A stretch of DNA of 60,748 nt from Chloroflexota bacterium (GTDB lineage Bacteria; Chloroflexota; Ktedonobacteria; Ktedonobacterales; Ktedonobacteraceae), in NCBI GenBank assembly GCA_902810755.1, contig CADDYT010000016.1, forward strand, positions 1 through 60,748. Direction: 5' to 3'. This document shows, piece by piece, positions 27,792 through 37,001 of this stretch. The notes under the pieces were generated by a model that saw only the letters and a list, made by a program, of their open reading frames with translations, was not told the origin of the DNA and made no database searches. Both the position numbers and the translations under genes were made by a program. Each line of letters starts with the position of its first letter. Position 1 is the first letter of the stretch.

Positions 27792-27815
27792 GTAACCGAT
27801 TTCGGTACCGGTTAC
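27792..27815. promoter_or_regulatory. Candidate LacI-type operator
   Basis: A dyad GTAACCG-N10-CGGTTAC with an internal CGGTACCG palindrome lies between the divergent LacI gene and the WD40 lipoprotein gene. LacI-family operators are typically symmetric with a central CG, which fits. It may serve autoregulation and control of the divergent gene. Confidence 0.5.
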
Positions 27816-27992
27816 GAAACAAGTATACCCGATGAATTTCTCTCTGTCAAGGGGACGGCGGACTTTTTTCCGAGTCTGGGGCGGAAAATATTGCGTATGC
27901 GTGGTAAAAGTGGTAAGGTAAAAAGAATAGAGAACTGCATGGGATGAGCCTTGAGCCTTTGCTCGTGCATGCATTCTCGGAGAGGAGCGCGG

Positions 27993-29036
27993 ATGCCGCT
28001 TAGAAATCGACTGCTACAATGTTTTGGCGCTTGCTGTCTCCTGCTTGCGTTTGTTTCCTGTGCGCCTGCCATCGGCAACACTCCCGCCGCATCGACTCCT
28101 ACGGTGAGTAGAAGGCTTTTGCTGAGGCCGGTTGCCATTCCCATCCCGCTGGGGACGACCCTCTATATCTATCGGGGGCATACCAACTACGTCTTTGGTG
28201 TGGCGTGGTCGCCGGATGGCAGGCGTATTGCCTCTGCCAGCTTCGATGGCACGGTGCAGGTCTGGGATGCCATGACGGGCAAGCATGTGCTGGTCTATCG
28301 CGGCCACAGCGGGCCGATTTTCGCGGTAGAATGGTCGCCGGACGGTAAATATATTGCTTCGGGCGGTTATGACAGGACGGTGCAGGTCTGGGACGCCACC
28401 ACCGGCAAGCATATTCTGACCTATCGTGGCCATTCTGCCCTGATCAACGCCATCTCCTGGTCGCCGGGCGGGCAGTTGATCGCCTCTGCCAGCGATGACG
28501 GCACGGTGCAAATCTGGAATGCGTTGAGCGGGAAGCGTATCGCCACGTATCTCGATCTTCCAGATCATGTCACCTCGGTCGAGTGGGCGCCGGACGGGCA
28601 GCGTATCGCTGCCGCCAGTGACAACGGCACCGTGCGCATCTGGAATATTGCCAGCGGCAAGGTTGACCTCACCTATCAGAATGCCCGCCATATTGGCATC
28701 TGGTCGCTGGCCTGGTCGCCAGATGGTACGCGTATCGCCTCTACCGCGACCGACAATACCGTACAGGTCTGGGATGCCGCTACCGGCAAGACGCTGGTGG
28801 TCTATGGCGGCCATTCCAGTTATGTCCACATCGTCGCGTGGTCGCCGGACGGCAAATACATCGCTTCCGGCGGTTTTGACCAGACGGTGCAGGTCTGGAG
28901 CGCGCGGACCGGTAATCACCTTGTGACCTACAACATGCCCTATGAGGCGGTGGTCACGCTGGCCTGGTCATCCAACGGTCAGTATATTGCTTCGGCAGGC
29001 ATGGGGCAGGCTGTGTTGGTCTGGCAGGCGGAGTAA
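27993..29036 (+). CDS. WD40-repeat lipoprotein
   Basis: A 347-residue protein; ATG 27993 follows GAGAGGAGCG. Residues 1-20 are a signal peptide with a probable lipobox (LAFVSC), so it is anchored outside the membrane. Residues ~55-347 contain exactly seven WD40 repeats of the form GH-x-AWSPDGxxIASxSxDxTVQVWD, enough for one closed seven-bladed propeller. The last blade lacks the central Asp. WD40 propellers bind proteins or sugars; extracellular ones are rare outside multicellular bacteria. It is 34 bp upstream of an oxidoreductase gene on the same strand, and they may share a transcript. Function is unknown. Confidence 0.9.
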   Translation: MPLRNRLLQCFGACCLLLAFVSCAPAIGNTPAASTPTVSRRLLLRPVAIPIPLGTTLYIYRGHTNYVFGVAWSPDGRRIASASFDGTVQVWDAMTGKHVLVYRGHSGPIFAVEWSPDGKYIASGGYDRTVQVWDATTGKHILTYRGHSALINAISWSPGGQLIASASDDGTVQIWNALSGKRIATYLDLPDHVTSVEWAPDGQRIAAASDNGTVRIWNIASGKVDLTYQNARHIGIWSLAWSPDGTRIASTATDNTVQVWDAATGKTLVVYGGHSSYVHIVAWSPDGKYIASGGFDQTVQVWSARTGNHLVTYNMPYEAVVTLAWSSNGQYIASAGMGQAVLVWQAE

Positions 29037-29070
29037 AGAGCGATCAGGAAAGTAAGCAGAAAGGGAAAGC

Positions 29071-30186
29071 ATGTCATCGGTATCGAAAATGCTCGTTGGC
29101 GTCATTGGTTGCGGCAAGATCAGCAGCATCTACTTACAGGCCCCTCGTACCTTCGATATCCTCGACATTATTGCCTGTTCCGACCTTGACATGGAACGGG
29201 CGCGAGCGCAGGCCGACCGCTACGGTATTGCCGACGCCCTCACGGTTGACGAATTGCTCGCACATCCGCAGATCGAACTGGTCATCAACCTGACGATTCC
29301 GCGTGCGCATTTCGAGGTAAGCATGGCCGTGATCGAGGCGAGCAAGTCACTCTACACAGAGAAGCCACTGGCGCTCAATCGCGAGCAGGGGCGTCAACTG
29401 TTAGAGGCTGCACGGCGGCAGGGAGTGTATGTGGGCGGCGCGCCCGACACCTTCCTGGGCGCAGGCCTGCAAACCTGCCGTCAGTTGATCGACGAGGGCG
29501 CCATCGGCACGCCCGTTGCCGCCAGCGCCTTCATGATGAATCATGGCGCGGAACACTGGCATCCCGACCCCGAATTCTTCTACCAGCCCGGCGCCGGCCC
29601 GCTTTTCGACATGGGACCCTACTATATCACGGCTCTCGTCACCATGCTCGGCCCCATCCGGCGCGTCACCGGCTCTGCGAAGACCACCTTTGCCGAACGC
29701 ACCGTGACCAGCGAGCCGAAATATGGCACGAAGATCACCGTCAATACGTCAACGCATATCGCGGGCATCCTGGACTTTGCCTGCGGAGCCACCGGTGTCC
29801 TCGTCACCAGCTTCGATATCTGGGCGCATCGCCTGCCCTTCATCGAAATCTATGGTAGCGAGGGAACGCTCAGCCTGCCCGATCCGAACACGTTTGCTGG
29901 CCCTGTGCGCCTGCGCCGGGCCGGTGAGGCGGAGTGGAGCGAAATTCCCCTCATGCACCCCTACGCCACCAACAGCCGGGGGCTTGGCACGGCGGACATG
30001 GCTTACGGCCTGCGCACCGGTCTCCCGTATCGGGCAAACGGCGAACTCACTTATCACGTCCTCGACACCATGCAATCGATCATGGAAGCCGCGACCGAGG
30101 GCAGGCATATCGACCTTAGCAGTACCTGTGAGCGTCCAGCCGCGCTACCGTCAGAAAAAACACTTGAGATGGCCTGGCATGGGTGA
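29071..30186 (+). CDS. Gfo/Idh/MocA family oxidoreductase
   Basis: A 371-residue NAD(P)-dependent sugar dehydrogenase-type protein. The N-terminal Rossmann motif is VGVIGCGKISS, and the catalytic EKPLAL is present at residues ~96-101. The C-terminal half (AEHWHPDPEFFYQPGAGPLFDMGPYYIT) is the substrate domain. The family oxidises or reduces sugars, inositols and related polyols; the individual substrate cannot be read. It follows the WD40 lipoprotein gene by 34 bp and converges on the TIM-barrel isomerase gene (30215), with a second family member at 31252. Together they suggest a sugar or inositol pathway next to the beta-glucoside locus. Confidence 0.92.
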   Translation: MSSVSKMLVGVIGCGKISSIYLQAPRTFDILDIIACSDLDMERARAQADRYGIADALTVDELLAHPQIELVINLTIPRAHFEVSMAVIEASKSLYTEKPLALNREQGRQLLEAARRQGVYVGGAPDTFLGAGLQTCRQLIDEGAIGTPVAASAFMMNHGAEHWHPDPEFFYQPGAGPLFDMGPYYITALVTMLGPIRRVTGSAKTTFAERTVTSEPKYGTKITVNTSTHIAGILDFACGATGVLVTSFDIWAHRLPFIEIYGSEGTLSLPDPNTFAGPVRLRRAGEAEWSEIPLMHPYATNSRGLGTADMAYGLRTGLPYRANGELTYHVLDTMQSIMEAATEGRHIDLSSTCERPAALPSEKTLEMAWHG

Positions 30187-30214
30187 GTAAGCAAAAATTG
30201 ATTGTCAGCCTGCT

Positions 30215-31057
30215 TTATAGTTGCATCCCCAGCCTTTCACGCAGATAATCGCGACAGATTGTCAGGCTCTCCTTCGGCGTGGTGCGCGAAACATCGATTT
30301 CGACGGTGATCCAGCCGTTGTAGCCGATGTCGTGCAGGGCGGCCATGATGGGGGCGAAGTTGATGATGCCACGTCCGAGTTCGCAGAAGATGGGGAGCCG
30401 TTCAGTGCCTTCTACCACCTGCACGCCGACGTTGCGGTTGCGCCGCTCCTCGATGGCTCCGGCGCGCAGGTCTTTGATGTGCATGTAGCGCATGCGTTCG
30501 CCGTAGCGGCGGATCATGGCTGGCACATCGATCTCCGCACCGGTAAGGTGGGCGCTGTCCGGGCAGAAAAAGACGTAGCGTGGGTCGGTTAATTCCATAA
30601 TGGTGTCGATCTCCGGCTCCGTCTCGATCTCTGTCCCCAGGTGTGGGTGGACGCAGGCCAGCACGCCCAGATCATAGCAGGCGCGTGCCGCCTCGTTGAT
30701 GGTTTGTGCCGCCACGCGCAGCTCTTCCTGCGTTGTGCCGCCCGAATTGCGCGGCCCGCCTGGCCCGAAGACGAGGCGATCTACGCCAATGGCTGCGAGA
30801 AAACGCGCCAGCCGCGTATTGTAGGCGATGATCTCCTCGCGCCGCGCCGGGTCGCTGAAGCGGCCACCGCCGTAGAGCGCGGAGAGCCGCAGGCCATGCG
30901 CGGCCAGCAGGTCTTGAAAGGCTGCCGGATTCTCTTCATAGGCCAGCGCATTGCGCGGAAATGGTTCGCAGGCATGGAAACCCAGTTCTTCAACCTCGTT
31001 CAGGGCCTGTTCAAAAGCGTTGCCCCAGGTGATTAAATGACAGGAAATTGGATTCAC
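30215..31057 (-). CDS. Sugar phosphate isomerase/epimerase-like TIM-barrel protein
   Basis: A protein of 280 residues from the GTG at 31057, with AAGGGAG 11 bp upstream. The frame is open far upstream to 31639, but that part overlaps the oxidoreductase gene and repeat DNA and is basic low-complexity sequence. The protein is of the xylose isomerase-like (AP_endonuc_2) family: ACVHPHLGTEIETE, VFFCPDSAHLTGA, MRYMHIKDL and WITVEIDVSRTTPKES carry the metal-ligand His, Glu and Asp residues. Relatives include inosose dehydratase (IolE). With the two Gfo/Idh/MocA genes, it may dehydrate or epimerise an oxidised sugar; the precise reaction is inferred. Confidence 0.88.
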   Translation of the reverse strand: MNPISCHLITWGNAFEQALNEVEELGFHACEPFPRNALAYEENPAAFQDLLAAHGLRLSALYGGGRFSDPARREEIIAYNTRLARFLAAIGVDRLVFGPGGPRNSGGTTQEELRVAAQTINEAARACYDLGVLACVHPHLGTEIETEPEIDTIMELTDPRYVFFCPDSAHLTGAEIDVPAMIRRYGERMRYMHIKDLRAGAIEERRNRNVGVQVVEGTERLPIFCELGRGIINFAPIMAALHDIGYNGWITVEIDVSRTTPKESLTICRDYLRERLGMQL

Positions 31058-31083
31058 GGAAAGTATTGCTCCCTTCTTAATAT

Positions 31084-31243
31084 AGTCCCCGGTAGGCCAC
31101 CCGGCCAGCCGCAGGCCACCCGCAAGAGGTGGCCCTACTCTATACGACCCGTTGCGAGCGGCCTGCTGAGCCGCATCGTGTATAGTAGGGGTACCCCTTG
31201 CGGGTACCCTGGGGGTGGTGGGTACCCTGGGGGGTGGTGGGTG
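31084..31243. repeat. Cluster of GC-rich hairpins and short tandem repeats
   Basis: This stretch contains GGCCACC-N7-GGTGGCC (31114-31134), GGGTACCC-CTTGC-GGGTACCC (31189-31209) and a tandem GGTACCCTGGGGGGTGGTG motif (31204-31243). The CTTGC loop and CCC/GGG stem are shared with the inverted repeat at 18116-18210. It fills the gap between two genes on the same strand and could reduce read-through. Confidence 0.8.
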
Positions 31244-31251
31244 CCGTCTCT

Positions 31252-32412
31252 TTACAATACGTCTACCCAGACGCTGCCCCTGTTCGAGCTTTCTACCGCT
31301 TTTGCGACGAAATTGACGCCGCGCAGGCCATCCCTGACGGTAGGGTAGCCGCCGAGGGGTTGCTCGCCGGTGGCCACGCGGCGTATATCGGCGATGGCCA
31401 TGCGGTAGATGTTGGCGAAAGCCTCGTAGAAGCCTTCGGGATGGCCGGCAGGCAGGCGCGTGGCCTGCTTTGCCTCTTCGCTCATGTAGGGCATGCCGGT
31501 GCGCAGAATCTGGCGCGGCTGATTCGGCAGTTTGTAGATCAGCGTATTTGGCTCCATCTGGTGCCATTGCAGACCAGCCTTGCTGCCGTAAATACGAATG
31601 CTCAGACCGTTTTCCTCGCCTGCCGCTACCTGTGAGCATGTCAATACGCCTTTGCCGCCGTTTTCCAACCTCAGCAGGATGTTGGCGTCGTCTTCGAGCG
31701 CGCGCCCTGGCACAAAGGTGGTCAGGTCGGCGCAGAGCGAGCGAATGTTGAGGCCGGTGATGAATGCCAGCAGGTTTTCGCCGTGCGTGCCGATGTCGCC
31801 GATGCAGCCGGAAATACCTGAACGTGCCGGGTCGGTGCGCCAGGCAGCCTGCTTATTGCCGCTGGTCTCCACCGGCTCCATCAGCCAGTCCTGGATGTAT
31901 TCTACCAGCACTTTGCGAATATCGCCCAGCATGCCCTGTCGCACCATGTCTCGCGCCTGTCGCACGGCAGGGTAGCCGGTGTAGTTGTGGGTCAGGGCGA
32001 AGATGACGTTGCTACGTTCGACCAGCGCGGCCAGTTCCTGCGCCTCCGCAAGCTGGCCGGTCAGCGGCTTATCGCAGACAATGTGAATGTGCTGTTCCAG
32101 AAAGGCTTTCGCGACCGGGTAGTGCAGGTGATTGGGCGTGGCGATGATGACAAAATCGATACCGTCCGGGCGCGCTGCCTCCTGTTCCGCCATTTCCCGG
32201 TAGTCGCTGTACCAGCGCGGTAGATACCAGGCCTTTGCGCCCTCCTCCGCGCGCTGCGGATCGGGCGACATCGCGCCGGTTACGACTTCTGCCTGGTTAT
32301 CTAGCTGCGCGGCGATGCGATGGACGCTGCCGATAAACGAGCCGGGGCCACCACCCACGATGCCCGCGCGCAATTTGCGCTGTGTGATCGGCGTTTCTTC
32401 TTGCTCTGTCAC
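31252..32412 (-). CDS. Gfo/Idh/MocA family oxidoreductase
   Basis: A 386-residue protein. The start is the GTG at 32412, preceded by AAGGAGAAAGAGCT; the frame is open to 32532, but the upstream residues are in the neighbouring glycosyltransferase gene's 3' end. The Rossmann motif is [13 protein letters not shown], unusual in its extra glycine, and the catalytic lysine is in CDKPLTGQ at residues ~108-115. The C-terminal domain contains [20 protein letters not shown], with the conserved Gly-Asp-x-Gly-x-His of this subfamily. It differs clearly from the 29071 paralogue, so the two probably act on different substrates. It is followed by the isomerase gene after a repeat-filled 194-bp gap. Confidence 0.92.
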   Translation of the reverse strand: MTEQEETPITQRKLRAGIVGGGPGSFIGSVHRIAAQLDNQAEVVTGAMSPDPQRAEEGAKAWYLPRWYSDYREMAEQEAARPDGIDFVIIATPNHLHYPVAKAFLEQHIHIVCDKPLTGQLAEAQELAALVERSNVIFALTHNYTGYPAVRQARDMVRQGMLGDIRKVLVEYIQDWLMEPVETSGNKQAAWRTDPARSGISGCIGDIGTHGENLLAFITGLNIRSLCADLTTFVPGRALEDDANILLRLENGGKGVLTCSQVAAGEENGLSIRIYGSKAGLQWHQMEPNTLIYKLPNQPRQILRTGMPYMSEEAKQATRLPAGHPEGFYEAFANIYRMAIADIRRVATGEQPLGGYPTVRDGLRGVNFVAKAVESSNRGSVWVDVL

Positions 32413-32434
32413 AGCTCTTTCTCCTTTTCTTTTT

Positions 32435-35422
32435 CTACATGATAGCACGAAAAAGAGAAGGAAGATTATAGACGCAGCTGTTCCCGACCCAATCCCCGAC
32501 CAGCGTTCCGATAAAAATGGCGGCAGGCACAACCAGTTCGGCCCCCAGACTGGCGGTAAACTGCTGGCTCTGAAACGAGATGGGCAGGGAGAGTGGCAGG
32601 GCCAGCAGAAGCAGGTTGTTGTACATGCTCAATATGAGGAGCGCGACGGGAGCGAGCAGTACGAGCGCCGCCAGCATGTGTGGCTTGAAGCAACGGCGCA
32701 GCACGAAGGAAATGATTGCCAGCAGCGCAGCGATGCAAAGAACAGGACCCAGCGTTTGCAGCGCGGCTGCTACAAAGGGATGCAGAGGTTGCCAGAGATC
32801 AGCAGCGGTGGGAGGCATGGTTGATTGAGCAAAGGCCGTCTGCGTGAGGAAGTGTGTTTGCAGGGAGGAGAGCGGACTGCCGAACTGTATTCCGCACCAC
32901 GCCAGCCAGAAAACAATGCCCGATGCGCCCAGGATGCTAAAGACCAGCAGGTTGCTCGTGATCTGCGTTCGCGGCTGGCGTTTCACCAGCCCGACCAACA
33001 GGATGAGCATGAAGAAGACGGCGAAATAGAGCCAGGCATCGTAGCGACTGAGCGTCGCCAGGCAGGTACTGCCTGCTGCCGCCAGCAGGTGCGCAAGCCT
33101 GTCGCTATGTATCCATGCCAGCAAGTAATAGCAACTGGCAGTCAGTGTTGCGATGCAGAGCAATGTGCTGCCGGGAACGCTTTGCAGGTAGAGAATGGTT
33201 GGATTCAGCAGAAAGAGCAGCGTACCCAGGTAGCCGAGAAGGCTGCGGTGTGTCAGCAGGCGCAGAGCCAGAAAGAGGTAGAGGGCCGTGACGATGTAGG
33301 ATAGCATTGATGGAATGCTTCCCGCCAGGCCCGTATGCCACAGTACATCATTCCAGGCAAACAGGGCGATGAGCAGAGTCAGCAATGGCGGATTACCGCC
33401 CGGTTGAGCAAAGTGGAAGAGTGGCGGCCCTGACACGAAACGGCGTGCCGCGTCTACCTGTTGCATAGCATCGGGGAAGAGCAGGATTTGATGCTGCGTG
33501 AAGAAGTAAGAACAGGCAACGACGCTGAGGAGCAGAGCTGTGACAGAGGTGAAGGCAAACCAGCTATCCCTTTTCGCGCGCTTGCTGCGTTCCAGATATG
33601 TCCGTTCTGAGGGCGGGAGTGCGGGTTTGTGCAGGCCGATCATCGTCTCGACCTGATCCTGTACCGAGGCGACGGGAACTTGATCCAGTTTCGCGTATTT
33701 TTGCACTTCAGGACCTGAACCGTGCAGCAGCGGGGGTTGTGTTCCCGCTCTAAGCGGCGTGAGCGATTCGGCTAATTGTGCCAGTTTTTCCCATTCCGGG
33801 TCTTCGGCAGGCAAGGCGTTGGCCTGTTTCAGGTGGAGGCCGTGAATGGTTTTCTGCCAGTAGTGCGGGCGCGTGAAGAGTTCGTAGATCGCCATGCAGG
33901 CGGCCACGCTGGTCAGAAACCAGTAGACGGGAATGAGCAGCATCCAGGGTACCAGCTCAAACTGCGCGCGTTTCATGCAGCCGAGCAGGTAGATGTAGCC
34001 ATAGAAGAAGTTGCCCAGGATGAGCGTGAAGAGGCCGGTGTAGAGGATGAAGGGCGGAAAGAGTGGCGCGAAGGCGGCTGTGAGCTGCTGGCGAAAGAGG
34101 ATGGTCAGGGCGAACAGGAGCCACATCAGCGGGTTGATGAGCAGGATAGCGGTTTTGCCGCCGATGACCACCTGCAGGGAGAAAAGCTCGCGCAGTCGTC
34201 CGGCGCGCAGGTAGTGCAACGGCTCGCGCATATGTACCAGGTAGGTTTGCATATAGCCTTTGATCCAGCGTGACCGCTGGCGAATCCAGTTCTTGACCCG
34301 CGAGTTCGCCTCTTCATAGGTGGTGGAATCGACGACGACGGTTTTCAGGCGGAACCAGGAGAGGCGCAGGCCCAGATCGCAGTCCTCGGTGACGTTGAAG
34401 GCGTCCCAGCCGCCCAGGGCGCGCAGAGCCTGCGCGGGGAAGTGGTTCGAGGTGCCGCCCAGAGGGATTGCCAGCTTCGCTTTCTGCAGGCCGGGCAGGA
34501 TCAGGTCAAACCAGAGTGAGTATTCTGCCGTGAACCAGCGTGTGAGCAGGTTTTGCTGTGGATTGTAGAAATTCAGTTTGGCCTGGACACAGGCGAGGTC
34601 AGCGCCGTGATTGGCGAAGGTCAGCACGGCCTTCTTCAATTGCAACGGGTCGGGCATGTCTTCCGCGTCATAGATAACTACATACTGGCCCGTTGCTTCG
34701 ACCAGCCCGTAGTTGCAGGCGCGGGGCTTGGTGCGAGGCGCGCCATCCGGGACGGTCACGATGTGAAAGTGTGGGGGCAGGCGCAGCGATAAGATGGCGC
34801 GCCGCGTCTCCGCGTCGTCCTCTTCGGTAAGAAAGAGTATCTGGAGTTTCTCGGTCGGGTAGTCGATGGTTTGCATGGCTTGCACGAACTGTGGAACCAC
34901 CGCTGCTTCTTTATAGAGCGGGCAGAGGATGGTATAGGTCGGCCAGTCCGCGTCTTTCAGGGCAGCGATTACGGCTTCGTCGATGTGTTCTTCGCTCGAA
35001 TTGCGTATCACGCGCAGGGCCAGGAATACATCCAGTGTGAGATGCGACAGGTAGCCAAGCGTAATCAGTGAGATGGTGCAGACCAGCGTTTCCTTCCAGC
35101 GCCATGCCATGCAGCCTGCCCAGACCAGCGCGATTATGCTGGCAAAGAGAATCTGCTTGCGCGTAATGGTTTGCAGCGCCGAATATTTGTAGCGAAAGGG
35201 TGCGAATGTTTGTATCCTGTTACTGCCTACTTCGACTACCTGCAAGGCGCGCGCCGCGTAATCACCCATCTCCTGCTGGACGCGGCCCTTATGCCGCCGC
35301 GTTTGCTCGCTCAGCCATTTGCGGTAGGCGGCGACTCGCCGCTCGAAATGCTCATCTGCCGGTTGCGCGGGGAGATGATGGCCCTGCTGTGCTGAACCGG
35401 CGCTTTTCACCTCTGCCTGCAT
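32435..35422 (-). CDS. GT2 glycosyltransferase fused to a GT-C (PMT-like) membrane domain
   Basis: A 995-residue multi-pass membrane protein with GGGAAGGGG before its ATG. After two N-terminal helices, residues ~160-450 are a family 2 glycosyltransferase related to cellulose synthase-like enzymes: DAEDMPD (the DxD-type site), TEDCDLGLRL, and QRSRWIKGYM (the (Q/R)xxRW box). Several helices follow. After a soluble linker with an ERTYLERSKRAKRD stretch, residues ~640-995 are a second polytopic domain with an extracellular FPDAMQQVDAARRF loop and a NPPLL motif, like GT39/PMT_2 glycosyltransferases. Fusion of a processive GT2 and a GT-C enzyme in one chain is unusual. It precedes a GH113-like gene by 23 bp, so the pair probably makes and trims an exopolysaccharide. 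Confidence 0.85.
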   Translation of the reverse strand: MQAEVKSAGSAQQGHHLPAQPADEHFERRVAAYRKWLSEQTRRHKGRVQQEMGDYAARALQVVEVGSNRIQTFAPFRYKYSALQTITRKQILFASIIALVWAGCMAWRWKETLVCTISLITLGYLSHLTLDVFLALRVIRNSSEEHIDEAVIAALKDADWPTYTILCPLYKEAAVVPQFVQAMQTIDYPTEKLQILFLTEEDDAETRRAILSLRLPPHFHIVTVPDGAPRTKPRACNYGLVEATGQYVVIYDAEDMPDPLQLKKAVLTFANHGADLACVQAKLNFYNPQQNLLTRWFTAEYSLWFDLILPGLQKAKLAIPLGGTSNHFPAQALRALGGWDAFNVTEDCDLGLRLSWFRLKTVVVDSTTYEEANSRVKNWIRQRSRWIKGYMQTYLVHMREPLHYLRAGRLRELFSLQVVIGGKTAILLINPLMWLLFALTILFRQQLTAAFAPLFPPFILYTGLFTLILGNFFYGYIYLLGCMKRAQFELVPWMLLIPVYWFLTSVAACMAIYELFTRPHYWQKTIHGLHLKQANALPAEDPEWEKLAQLAESLTPLRAGTQPPLLHGSGPEVQKYAKLDQVPVASVQDQVETMIGLHKPALPPSERTYLERSKRAKRDSWFAFTSVTALLLSVVACSYFFTQHQILLFPDAMQQVDAARRFVSGPPLFHFAQPGGNPPLLTLLIALFAWNDVLWHTGLAGSIPSMLSYIVTALYLFLALRLLTHRSLLGYLGTLLFLLNPTILYLQSVPGSTLLCIATLTASCYYLLAWIHSDRLAHLLAAAGSTCLATLSRYDAWLYFAVFFMLILLVGLVKRQPRTQITSNLLVFSILGASGIVFWLAWCGIQFGSPLSSLQTHFLTQTAFAQSTMPPTAADLWQPLHPFVAAALQTLGPVLCIAALLAIISFVLRRCFKPHMLAALVLLAPVALLILSMYNNLLLLALPLSLPISFQSQQFTASLGAELVVPAAIFIGTLVGDWVGNSCVYNLPSLFRAIM

Positions 35423-35445
35423 CTGAAATTCCCCTTCCCTCTAAG

Positions 35446-36756
35446 CTATCCCCGTGTGGGCGTATACCATTGATGTAGCACTTGCACGGCTGGCTGGCCT
35501 GCGATGGCAAACATGCCGACATCGTCCCAGCCCCAGAAGAAGCTCCCGGCAATATGGCTGTCTCGCAAGATGTTAGAGAGCGCGGCATTGTACGCCCCTG
35601 CCTGCTCCACCGGGTCGGCGTGGGCGGTTGAAGTGGCTTCCCAGGTGTGGTAGAGCGTATCGGCGCTATTGCGATAGCCAATTTCCGTGATGAGCAACGG
35701 CTTGTTGAGCGTTCTGGCAAGTGCATCCAGTTGCGGCCTTACCTTTTGCTGCCAGAGCGCAGGCATGGCCGCCGGGTCGATACGTGCGGGCGTGTTGAGC
35801 AGTGGAATGTACTCGGAGACGCCGATATACGTGAGAGCCGGATTTTTTAGCCAGTTCGGCATGGTCTGGCTCAGTGAACTCCAGTTCATATCGTAGGTCA
35901 GCGTCCCGTTGAAGATGCTGTGTATGCGCGCAATCAACTGGTTCCAGAAGGGCGCGGGTACCGTCTGTTGCAGCGTTTGCAATTCGGTGCCGATGGCCAT
36001 CTGCTCGACGTGTTCTCCGGCGGCGGCAGTGATATAGGATTGCAGTGCCTGCCAGTAGCTATCGAACCATGCCTGCTCCTGTGCGCTGGTAGTGAAGGCG
36101 ATGCTGCCCGACCAACCGCCCGGCTGGCGCACCTGCATCAACGGCGCAAAGAACACCTTATAGCCCAGCGCGTGCGCCCTCTCTATCCCTTCCGTGAAGC
36201 TCTGTACGTCTGGCGCGCTGGTTGAAACCTTTACGGTTGTAGAACTGGATGTGGCCTGAGAAAAGAGGACAGGAATCTCTATCCATTGCGCCGCCGTCTG
36301 TGTTTTCATTGTCGCGATACCCTGCTGCCAGGCCGTATCCTGTGTCCCGTAGCCGTTCTGCGACCACTGTGGGTAGATGATGCCGCGCTCGAACGTGGTG
36401 GGATGCGCCTGTGTGGTCGGTGTTGCTCTGGCGGGAGACGTTTTTGCCTGTGCCAGCGTTCCCGAATAGGAGCGGATCGAGAAAAGAAAGCCGCCAGCAA
36501 TCAGGGCTAGCAGAGCAACTACGGAGACGCCGACAAGAATACGCTTGCCCGGACTCGCTTTTCGCGTCTCGTCTGGGGCCGATTGTACCGCTACCGGCGC
36601 CTGTGGCGGCAATTGCGATATGTTTGCGGGTGTTGTGCGCTGTCTGCCAGAAAAGAAAAACCTTCTGACGACAGAAAATAGCAGCAAGGCCAGGAGCATT
36701 GCCAGTGCGCGCAACAACGCATACATTAGCGCAGAGCGAAGGCGAGATAATTGCAT
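35446..36756 (-). CDS. Membrane-anchored GH113-like glycoside hydrolase
   Basis: A 436-residue protein; ATG 36756 has CAGGAG upstream, and the longer frame adds only unrelated residues. There are two hydrophobic N-terminal segments (~7-30 and ~72-92), with a Pro/Ala-rich linker between. From residue ~125 a TIM-barrel follows: FERGIIYPQWSQNGYGT, VEQMAIGTELQTL (the acid/base Glu in GTEL), and LLITEIGYRNSADTLYHTWEA (the nucleophile Glu in TEIG). This is the pattern of family GH113, which contains beta-mannanases. The catalytic domain would lie outside the cell. Its gene runs straight into the GT2/GT-C gene, so it is probably part of polysaccharide synthesis or export. Confidence 0.85.
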   Translation of the reverse strand: MQLSRLRSALMYALLRALAMLLALLLFSVVRRFFFSGRQRTTPANISQLPPQAPVAVQSAPDETRKASPGKRILVGVSVVALLALIAGGFLFSIRSYSGTLAQAKTSPARATPTTQAHPTTFERGIIYPQWSQNGYGTQDTAWQQGIATMKTQTAAQWIEIPVLFSQATSSSTTVKVSTSAPDVQSFTEGIERAHALGYKVFFAPLMQVRQPGGWSGSIAFTTSAQEQAWFDSYWQALQSYITAAAGEHVEQMAIGTELQTLQQTVPAPFWNQLIARIHSIFNGTLTYDMNWSSLSQTMPNWLKNPALTYIGVSEYIPLLNTPARIDPAAMPALWQQKVRPQLDALARTLNKPLLITEIGYRNSADTLYHTWEATSTAHADPVEQAGAYNAALSNILRDSHIAGSFFWGWDDVGMFAIAGQPAVQVLHQWYTPTRG

Positions 36757-36927
36757 GGTACACACTCCTGCATGCATCAGTCGATAAAAGCAAGGATGGA
36801 GTCCGGGAAATACCCCTTCCGTCCCTGCCTGTGTGTCGCTCTTTCTGTCTGGGAGCAGGTCAATGCTCCCAGACACGGTTTCCTGCTCTTGTTTATCGGC
36901 TGAATGTGGCAAAAGTATACCGGGATA

Positions 36928-36970
36928 CCGCAGGCCGCCCCTGCAGGGGTGGAATGTGGCGAACCTGCGG
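36928..36970. repeat. Nested GC-rich hairpin
   Basis: CCGCAGG (36928-36934) pairs with CCTGCGG (36964-36970) around an inner CCGCCCCTGCAGGGGTGG. It lies between two same-strand genes (37002 and 36756) and resembles the hairpin cores at 18 and 31 kb. It may terminate the WD40 NTPase transcript. Confidence 0.45.
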
Positions 36971-37001
36971 GGCATGGTGGCTGCGTCACTGAGAGATGAG
37001 G

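Noticed and set aside
31058..31639. N-terminal extension of the isomerase gene
   Set aside because: It is antisense-type, Arg/Pro/His-rich low-complexity sequence across hairpin repeats and the neighbouring gene; the family match starts at 31057.
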